NCBI GenBank assembly: GCA_903832165.1
Contig: CAILAQ010000269.1
Span: forward strand, 1-5,104
From: an uncultured Bacteroidota bacterium
Lineage (GTDB): Bacteria; Bacteroidota; Bacteroidia; Bacteroidales; UBA12481
DNA length: 5,104 nucleotides
Direction: 5' to 3'
In this document: positions 1 through 5,104 of the stretch, piece by piece
Layout of the letters: every line of letters begins with the position of its first letter
How positions within the stretch are numbered: the stretch's first letter is position 1
Made by a program: the position numbers and the translations under genes
Notes under the pieces: generated by a model
The model's database searches: none
Told to the model about the DNA's origin: nothing
Seen by the model: only the letters and a program-made list of their open reading frames with translations

Positions 1-1707
1 CCCACCCTCGCTGCAAGGGGCTTTTTGTGTATCAAACTGGTACACTTCCTTTGAGGCAAACCTGACTCTACTATTAGCGATGATTGCTTTAATATTCAAA
101 AGATATTCATCTCTGCCTGCCAGTTTAAATCCGGGTGTTTCCTGGCATTCTCCGAATCCGGAAGCAACTGGTTCATTCTGGTTGATGATCTCAGTAATTG
201 CATCAGCCGCTGCGGCACCATAATTCTTAACCGCATATTCATGGTAGATATTTTTCGATGTGATTTGAGACATATCATTCCAGGGCGCTTTGCTCATAAA
301 TGACATTTTAGGATCGACAGCATCAGTAAGCCTCCAGGTTAAGCAGTAAAACCCCTTCATATTCGGAGCCCTGTTATTCCATGCCTTGATTGTATTGGAA
401 AGGTTCATGTTGTAGGGGTAATAATACTCTGAGCTATTAAAATCGCGTTCCAGCCAGGGACATCCCCAATATTCCCGGTCGCCGTAGATCGCACCGGTTT
501 CGCATCCATCAGAATAAGCCGAAATCGGAGCACAAATCACATCTGCAGGAAGAGTGGCAGTATTTTTCGGATTGATACCCCAGCCAGCCACAGCCAGGCG
601 TGTTTTTGGAGATTTTGCTTTCATTCCGGTATAAAATCCATCGAAAACCCGGCGCCATTTTTTCCAGAGTTCAGTATTAGAAGCAATACCTTCAGACTGA
701 AAGCATAGCAAGTAATCAAGGTCCGGATAGTTTGCTGTTACCTCATTAACCTGGGCCTCAATTACTTTTGGATTATCGGATTCTGTTTTATATTCGGGAA
801 GAACAAGGTCAACATCCAGGCCCAATCCGATCTTAATTCCTCGCTGATGAGCATATTCTATCACTTTTTGGAACATACTAACCCCTTTACGGAAAACTTG
901 TTCATTGGAAAGAGATTCATTGTGCAAGGCTACGTCGGCTCCAAAATCATAATCACCGAACAAGTCTGAAGCGCCAAATCGGTATTCATTCACATCCCAT
1001 CCCGGGCAGGCCCAACCGTGACCGGATTTAGCCGTGGCCATCCACACTCTTGTAAGGATTCCGTTTGCTGAAAAATTGTGATACATCTCATTATGACCGG
1101 CTTCCCCGTTATAGTTATGGATGTGCAGAAAATTAAACCGCATTTTAGCCATTTGGTCGAGAATGAATTTCCAATCCGCCCAGGAGTACGAAGTGGCCGA
1201 CTGAGGAAAATTTGTCCAGGGAAGGAAGCCACGGATTGCGACTGCCGGAGTCTTTGTTTCATAGAGCTTTTCAGGCATAAGCGTCTGTTTTGTGTCAGGA
1301 AAAACATCCCCTCCCAGATAAAATCCAATACCATAATGATCCTCAAGCAGACCATATACACCATACAGCACTCCCTCCGGGTCGGAACCGGCGATTACAA
1401 TATTATCTCCGATTCTTTTCAATACATATCCCTGAGGCCCCGCCTGCTCAGGAACTAACTTTTTAATCATAGGATTTGCTGCTGGCTGTCCTAATATAAA
1501 ACTCCCGGAATTGATCTTTGCTGTCTCCGCTTGAATGGCAATTTTTTTTCCAGTTACCTGAAAAAGATACCGTTGCAGCTCAAGAGCAGCATATCTTTCA
1601 ATAGAGGTGGCGTTGGACGAGATAACGATATCACCGGGTGACTTTTGTGCCTCAGAAGGTGCAAAGGCAAATAACGATAGTGAGATAAGCAGAGCAAGAG
1701 TTTTCAT
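1..1707 (-). CDS. Secreted glycoside hydrolase-like protein with alpha-glucuronidase (GH67N)/GH20b-type N-terminal domain, 3' end cut by window
   Basis: The frame is open from the ATG at 1707-1705 to base 1, giving 569 residues without a stop; the C-terminus is outside the window. This ATG is the first in frame after an upstream stop (1773-1771). No Shine-Dalgarno sequence is visible. Residues 1-20 form a Sec signal peptide (MKT, a hydrophobic stretch, then SEA before Q21) with no lipobox cysteine, so export to the periplasm or outside is expected. Residues about 26-135 match the small alpha/beta domain that precedes GH67 and GH20 barrels: ERYAALELQRYLFQVTGKK, then ILGQPA, then DPEGVLYGVYGLLEDHYGIGF. 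Residues about 155-480 look like a (beta/alpha)8 barrel, with IRGFLPW, MRFNFLHIHNYN, GIKIGLGLDVD, LDYLLCFQSEG and KGFYCLTWRLTD. E339 in the QSEG motif is a candidate catalytic acid. Known relatives act on polysaccharides or uronic-acid sugars, but the substrate cannot be read here. It is transcribed divergently from the kinase gene. The hydrolase class is fairly secure; the exact activity is not. Confidence 0.8.
   Translation of the reverse strand, partial: MKTLALLISLSLFAFAPSEAQKSPGDIVISSNATSIERYAALELQRYLFQVTGKKIAIQAETAKINSGSFILGQPAANPMIKKLVPEQAGPQGYVLKRIGDNIVIAGSDPEGVLYGVYGLLEDHYGIGFYLGGDVFPDTKQTLMPEKLYETKTPAVAIRGFLPWTNFPQSATSYSWADWKFILDQMAKMRFNFLHIHNYNGEAGHNEMYHNFSANGILTRVWMATAKSGHGWACPGWDVNEYRFGASDLFGDYDFGADVALHNESLSNEQVFRKGVSMFQKVIEYAHQRGIKIGLGLDVDLVLPEYKTESDNPKVIEAQVNEVTANYPDLDYLLCFQSEGIASNTELWKKWRRVFDGFYTGMKAKSPKTRLAVAGWGINPKNTATLPADVICAPISAYSDGCETGAIYGDREYWGCPWLERDFNSSEYYYPYNMNLSNTIKAWNNRAPNMKGFYCLTWRLTDAVDPKMSFMSKAPWNDMSQITSKNIYHEYAVKNYGAAAADAITEIINQNEPVASGFGECQETPGFKLAGRDEYLLNIKAIIANSRVRFASKEVYQFDTQKAPCSEGG
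1645..1707 (-). other. Signal peptide of the GH67N/GH20b-like protein
   Basis: The first 20 codons encode M-K-T followed by a run of Leu, Ile, Ala, Ser and Phe, then PSEA before Q21. The A-x-A-like S-E-A site suits signal peptidase I. There is no cysteine near the cleavage point, so a lipoprotein is unlikely. The span includes the first residue of the mature protein. Confidence 0.8.
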
Positions 1708-1785
1708 GCAGGCACAATTAAGGATGGAACCGTTTAAATAATTTTGATGGTGTAATTTAGAACTTTGATTTCAGATTTTCTTATA

Positions 1786-1797
1786 TTGACACGTCAA
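1786..1797. repeat. Short inverted repeat TTGAC-AC-GTCAA, possible operator
   Basis: Two 5-base arms, TTGAC and GTCAA, are separated by two bases and end 20 bases before the kinase start codon. The symmetry suits a dimeric regulator. The site is short enough to arise by chance, and no regulator in this window is known to bind it. The left arm also reads as a sigma-70 -35 box (TTGACA), but no -10 box follows at the right distance. Confidence 0.25.
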
Positions 1798-1811
1798 AAG
1801 AACCCTGACAC
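1787..1811 (+). repeat. Direct repeat TGACAC, 19 bases apart
   Basis: TGACAC occurs at 1787-1792 and again at 1806-1811. The start-to-start distance is 19 bases, close to two helical turns, which would put both copies on the same face of the DNA. A-rich sequence follows both copies. Paired sites of this kind can bind response regulators, but with six bases per copy this may be chance. Confidence 0.2.
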
Positions 1812-1817
1812 AAAAAC

Positions 1818-3935
1818 ATGCTTGATCTTAAGACCCTTATGATCCTTTACCTGATCACGAACATGATCAATGCTGGAGCCATGGCCATTATATGGATCCA
1901 GAACCGTCATCGATTTCAGGGTTTATTATGGATATTTATTGCTTTGCTGCTTCAGGTTATAGGTCCCTCGTTGCATATTCTGCGTGGCTTGTTGCCGGAT
2001 CTCATAACTATGACTTTTTCCAATACGTTGATTCTGGCAGGATTTATTTTTCTGATAATAGGGTTTGGGCGCTTTACCGGCAAAAATAAAAGACAAATCC
2101 CAAATTTTATTCTGTTGGCTATTTTCATATTGTTCAGCGCTTTTTTCGTGGTTGTTCAGCCGAACCTGGGTGCCCGTGATATAGCTCTTTCTTCGATGCT
2201 GTTCATTTATTCTGTTCAGGGTGCTTTTTTGCTTTTAATCAGTGATCAATCATTACGTTGGATTACGCGACCTACAGGAATCGTATTAATCATTTATGCT
2301 GTTTTCAGTTTAGCCAGGATCATTTTGAACATTTCGTTCCCGGAGAAAAGCAGCGATTTCTTTAAATCCGGTGCAGTTAACGAAATTGCAATAACCGGCT
2401 ATATCATACTCAATGTCTGCCTCACCGTAAGTATTATCATGATGGTTACAAGGCGTTTGCTTTCAGATGTAATTACCCAGGAGAAAAAATTCAATTTAGC
2501 CTTTCAGACTTCACCGTATGCCATAACAATCACCCGTTTAACAGATGGGAGATTCATTGAGATAAATGATGCTTTTTCGGAAATTACGGGTTACACGCGT
2601 GAGGAAAGCATGGCAGATTCTTCGATCGGGCTAAACCTCTGGAAAGATTCGGATAACCGCAAGCAGGTGGTATCGACATTGCTTAACGGCAGCAACGTGG
2701 TAAACGAGGAATATCTGTTTAATAAAAAGAATGGTAAGGAACTTACCGGTTTGTTTTCTGCCCAGGTAATGCAGCTGAATGGAGAATCGTATATCCTCTC
2801 AAGCATCAGCAATATTACGGAACGTAAAAAAATGGAGGAGGAGCTGCGTAATGAGCAACAGTTCACATCCTCTCTGATTGATAGCCTTCCCGGCATCTTT
2901 TACCTTTACAGCTATCCTGAACTAAGCCTGGTACGTTATAATAAAAATCACGAGGTGTTTTTAGGGTTTGACCAAGATGAGCTCAGAGGACGCTCAGTTC
3001 GTGATTGGAATCAACAGGATTTCAGAATGCCTGTCATAGATGCAATGGAAGAGGCAATGAAAACAGGCAGTGTCCGGATTGAAGCCAATCTTAAAACAAA
3101 AGATGGGCGCATTATCCCGTTTATTCTCACTGGCGTTAGAGTGAACATAAAGGATAAATCCTACATTATGGGAATGGGGATTGATATTACCAACCTAAAA
3201 TCAGCGGAAGAAGAGATCAGCCTTAAAAATACAGAGCTTTTAAAACTCAATGCCGAAAAAGATAAATTCTTCTCAATAATTGCACATGATCTTCGCAGTC
3301 CTTTTAATGTATTGCTTGGTTTTACAACGATTATTGCAGAGGAACTGCCTTCGCTTACACCTGATGAGATTCAAAAAATCGCACTGACTCTGAGAGATTC
3401 GGCTTCTAATGTTTACAGTTTGCTTGAAAATCTTCTGGAGTGGTCTTTAATACAAATAGGACTAAAAAATTTCAAAAAAGAGCCATTTTCCCTTAAATCC
3501 AAGATTTACGATTGCTCAGAATTAATTGAAAATTCCGCACTCGAGAAGGATATTGAAATAATTAGCGACATTCCTGATAACCTGGAGATTGTTGCTGATG
3601 GCAATATGGTAGGGACTGTGATCAGAAACCTGCTTTCCAATGCTGTAAAATTCACCAAAAATGGTGGGAAAATTAAGATCGAAGCGAGGTTGGTCAATGA
3701 AGATGAAATTCAAATATCAGTAAGCGACACAGGCATTGGGTTATCAAAAGATATGCTCGGCCGTCTTTTCAGTATTCATGAAAAAACAAATCGCACTGGA
3801 ACAAATGGCGAACACAGCACGGGTCTGGGACTGATTATTTGTAAAGATCTCATTGAGAAGAACGGAGGGACTATCTGGGCAGAAAGTGAGGTTGGCAATG
3901 GCTCAACATTCTACGTTAAGCTGCCGGTGCGTTAA
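1818..3935 (+). CDS. Membrane sensor histidine kinase: 7 TM helices, two PAS domains, HisKA, HATPase
   Basis: This is a complete 705-residue inner-membrane kinase that should autophosphorylate and pass phosphate to a response regulator. Seven hydrophobic helices lie near residues 4-26, 35-56, 63-84, 96-113, 120-142, 152-172 and 189-211. Basic loops at 27-34, 84-95, 143-152 and after 211 suggest the N-terminus is outside and the catalytic part inside. PAS 1 spans about 222-340 and ends in the PAC-like SNITERKKMEEEL. PAS 2 spans about 343-465 and ends in GIDITNLKSAEEE. A probable coiled-coil linker (460-480) leads to the H-box FFSIIAHDLRSPF, with phospho-acceptor H490. ATP-binding motifs are all present: N-box N604 and N608, G1 DTGIGL (637-642), and G2 STGLGL (667-672), where Ser replaces the usual first Gly. 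The ATG at 1818 is the first after an in-frame TGA at 1806-1808; no Shine-Dalgarno is seen. There is no receiver domain and no response regulator gene in the window, so the partner is unknown. The gene ends overlapping the convergent GH38-like gene. Confidence 0.95.
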   Translation: MLDLKTLMILYLITNMINAGAMAIIWIQNRHRFQGLLWIFIALLLQVIGPSLHILRGLLPDLITMTFSNTLILAGFIFLIIGFGRFTGKNKRQIPNFILLAIFILFSAFFVVVQPNLGARDIALSSMLFIYSVQGAFLLLISDQSLRWITRPTGIVLIIYAVFSLARIILNISFPEKSSDFFKSGAVNEIAITGYIILNVCLTVSIIMMVTRRLLSDVITQEKKFNLAFQTSPYAITITRLTDGRFIEINDAFSEITGYTREESMADSSIGLNLWKDSDNRKQVVSTLLNGSNVVNEEYLFNKKNGKELTGLFSAQVMQLNGESYILSSISNITERKKMEEELRNEQQFTSSLIDSLPGIFYLYSYPELSLVRYNKNHEVFLGFDQDELRGRSVRDWNQQDFRMPVIDAMEEAMKTGSVRIEANLKTKDGRIIPFILTGVRVNIKDKSYIMGMGIDITNLKSAEEEISLKNTELLKLNAEKDKFFSIIAHDLRSPFNVLLGFTTIIAEELPSLTPDEIQKIALTLRDSASNVYSLLENLLEWSLIQIGLKNFKKEPFSLKSKIYDCSELIENSALEKDIEIISDIPDNLEIVADGNMVGTVIRNLLSNAVKFTKNGGKIKIEARLVNEDEIQISVSDTGIGLSKDMLGRLFSIHEKTNRTGTNGEHSTGLGLIICKDLIEKNGGTIWAESEVGNGSTFYVKLPVR
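3932..3935. other. Tail-to-tail stop-codon overlap (TTAA)
   Basis: The kinase TAA stop occupies 3933-3935. The stop of the minus-strand gene is the complement of 3932-3934. The palindromic TTAA therefore serves both genes. No GC-rich hairpin with a T-run lies between the convergent genes, so each transcript probably runs into the other gene. Confidence 0.9.
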
Positions 3936-5104
3936 TAATCCAATTCGAAACTTTGCGGCCCGTAAGCATGTATTATAAACGACAGCTTGCCATCTTTTAT
4001 TTTCACAGACTTTGCAAGTTTTTCACCACGGAGATTTACCGGAGTCGCCGTTTTGAATTTTGAGCCCGCTGGCAGAGCAACCTCAATTTCCCCGGTGATG
4101 CCGGCCTGGTCCCAAACACGCAGAATGGTACCGCGGCCATCAGGATTTGGACCGAAAGCTGTTAATGCAACCCCTTTACGTGATATGCTAATGCCTGCCT
4201 GAGTTACAGGCAAGGTTCCGGGGTTGCTTCTCGACCGGCCAACTTTTAATGGAACACGAGTTTCCATAGCAGGTGTGTAGAGGGCAGATTCAGAATTAAA
4301 TTTATCGAATGACCATAACCTGACCCGTGAGCTCATACGTTCGCCATTGCCTATCCAGGCGACAAAATTGGTGCGCCAATGATTATTATACAAGTTGATG
4401 TATACATATGGCCTGGATGGCTCATAACGTTTATCAAACTGATATTCGCCAGAAACTCCAAGGCTAACAACCGGAGAATCTTCGGAACAGAGTCCAACAC
4501 CCCGGCCGGAATTGCCATCGTAAACGGCAACACCGGTATTGATCCATGACATATGGTAATTCGAATTATCGACATTGAAATCCGATATCGGATCCATGTC
4601 GGCTCCAAGTCGGCCCAAACGGAATTTCGGATTATCAATTTTAAAAGGAAGACAAATCCAGCCTGCTTCCGGCCAGCCATCAGGTTGTTTTTGCCAGCTC
4701 ACCTCGAGGTCAGCCAATGGAGCTGACACCGGAAGGGTAAGCTTTATTGAGATCCTCTGGGGTTGTCCCGGACCAGGAATGGTACCAGTCATAACAGCAG
4801 AAACATCAATCGGGCTCTTTTTGAGGGTCAGCGTCATGTTCCGGGGCAATGCCGACCGGTAGATGCTATCCTTCGGCATGTCAAAAGCAACAAAGCACAC
4901 TTTATGTCCGGTATACTGAGGATAAAGCGATTTAGCCAGCCAGTCGGCAAGATCTTTATAGCCAAAACGCTCATAAAGGTACTGGCCAAAGCCCTGGGGA
5001 GCCGACTGATCAACCAGTTCATTGCCGGAACGCTTATCAATCAGACTAATGATTCTGCCAAGTTTTGCATCGAAAGTGGCTTTAAAGAACGGGCTTTCGA
5101 TAAC
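3932..5104 (-). CDS. C-terminal part of a GH38 alpha-mannosidase-like glycoside hydrolase, 5' end cut by window
   Basis: The frame is open from the right edge (base 5104) to the TAA at 3934-3932, giving 390 residues. A GTG at 4900-4898 could be mistaken for a start, but typical family sequence continues upstream of it, so the real start is outside the window. Visible residues 3-47 (ESPFFKATFD, GRIISLIDKRSGNELVD, GFGQYLYERF) match the segment where GH38-type enzymes enter their C-terminal beta-sandwich domains. Further on are WPEAGW (144-149), a GVAVYDG/GVGLCSEDSP stretch, and NNHWRTNF (240-247), which resembles the conserved NN-W-TN motif of this superfamily. The final part (about 300-390) looks like a small beta domain ending in GPQSFELDY. 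The metal-binding catalytic domain would be upstream and cannot be checked, so alpha-mannosidase activity is inferred only. Relatives remove alpha-mannose residues from glycans. The gene converges on the kinase gene with a 4-base overlap. Confidence 0.75.
   Translation of the reverse strand, partial: VIESPFFKATFDAKLGRIISLIDKRSGNELVDQSAPQGFGQYLYERFGYKDLADWLAKSLYPQYTGHKVCFVAFDMPKDSIYRSALPRNMTLTLKKSPIDVSAVMTGTIPGPGQPQRISIKLTLPVSAPLADLEVSWQKQPDGWPEAGWICLPFKIDNPKFRLGRLGADMDPISDFNVDNSNYHMSWINTGVAVYDGNSGRGVGLCSEDSPVVSLGVSGEYQFDKRYEPSRPYVYINLYNNHWRTNFVAWIGNGERMSSRVRLWSFDKFNSESALYTPAMETRVPLKVGRSRSNPGTLPVTQAGISISRKGVALTAFGPNPDGRGTILRVWDQAGITGEIEVALPAGSKFKTATPVNLRGEKLAKSVKIKDGKLSFIIHAYGPQSFELDY

Larger units (their letters stand above)
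1708..1817. promoter_or_regulatory. Divergent intergenic region between the hydrolase and kinase genes
   Basis: This 110-bp AT-rich stretch must carry the promoters of both divergent genes unless one is leaderless. The Bacteroidota promoter form (TTTG near -33, TAnnTTTG near -7) cannot be placed convincingly on either strand. The closest plus-strand match is GAACTTTG at 1760-1767, and the nearest upstream TTTG (1743-1746) is only 13 bases away, too close for the usual spacing of about 19-21. No purine-rich ribosome-binding site stands before either start codon. The kinase-proximal part holds the inverted repeat at 1786-1797 and the TGACAC direct repeat at 1787-1811. Confidence 0.55.

Noticed and set aside
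990..1364. A 124-residue minus-strand open frame
   Set aside because: It lies wholly within the hydrolase gene in another frame. The hydrolase frame has a signal peptide and family motifs; this one shows no recognisable domain.
1078..1458. A 126-residue plus-strand open frame
   Set aside because: It is antisense to the hydrolase gene, has no recognisable motif and reads as a shadow.
1760..1767. GAACTTTG as a Bacteroidota -7 element (TAnnTTTG)
   Set aside because: The first base does not match, and the nearest TTTG upstream is about 13 bases away instead of roughly 20.
1786..1791. TTGACA as a sigma-70 -35 box for the kinase gene
   Set aside because: The sequence 17 bases downstream (CACAAA) is not a -10 box, and Bacteroidota use a different promoter consensus.
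3918..3975. A terminator hairpin at the convergent gene ends
   Set aside because: GC-rich pieces (GCCGG, GCGGCC) are present but do not pair into a stable stem, and no T-run follows.
4575..4862. A 95-residue plus-strand open frame antisense to the GH38-like gene
   Set aside because: It has no family motif, and the opposite strand carries clear protein-family sequence through the same bases.
4898..4900. GTG as a start codon for the GH38-like gene
   Set aside because: Conserved-looking GH38 sequence (ESPFF, GRIISLIDKRSG, GQYLYERF) continues in frame upstream to the window edge.

Overview
The window looks like a piece of a Bacteroidota chromosome. Three things suggest this. The histidine kinase has an H-box of the form FFSIIAHDLRSPF, which is frequent in that phylum. 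The two intact start codons have no Shine-Dalgarno sequence in front of them. Two carbohydrate-active-enzyme-like genes flank a sensor kinase. This placement is inference from protein style, not from a marker gene.

Layout. Bases 1-1707 (minus strand) hold the first 569 codons of a secreted glycoside hydrolase-like protein. It has a signal peptide, a GH67N/GH20b-type N-terminal domain and a barrel-like central region. Its C-terminus lies beyond the left edge. Bases 1708-1817 are a 110-bp divergent intergenic region with a small inverted repeat and a direct repeat close to the kinase start. Bases 1818-3935 (plus strand) encode a complete 705-residue membrane histidine kinase: seven predicted transmembrane helices, two PAS domains, HisKA and HATPase, with no receiver domain. 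Bases 3932-5104 (minus strand) hold the last 390 codons of a protein that resembles the C-terminal beta-sandwich part of GH38-type alpha-mannosidases. Its N-terminus lies beyond the right edge. This gene and the kinase gene overlap tail-to-tail by four bases.

How the genes may fit together. Two probable glycan-degrading enzymes sit on either side of the kinase. It is therefore plausible, but unproven, that the locus is a saccharide-utilisation region and that the kinase senses a related signal. No response regulator, SusC/SusD pair, transporter, RNA gene, mobile element or CRISPR array is visible. Nearly all of the window is coding. No clearly new system is evident; the most unusual points are the uncharacterised hydrolase type and the orphan 7-TM kinase.
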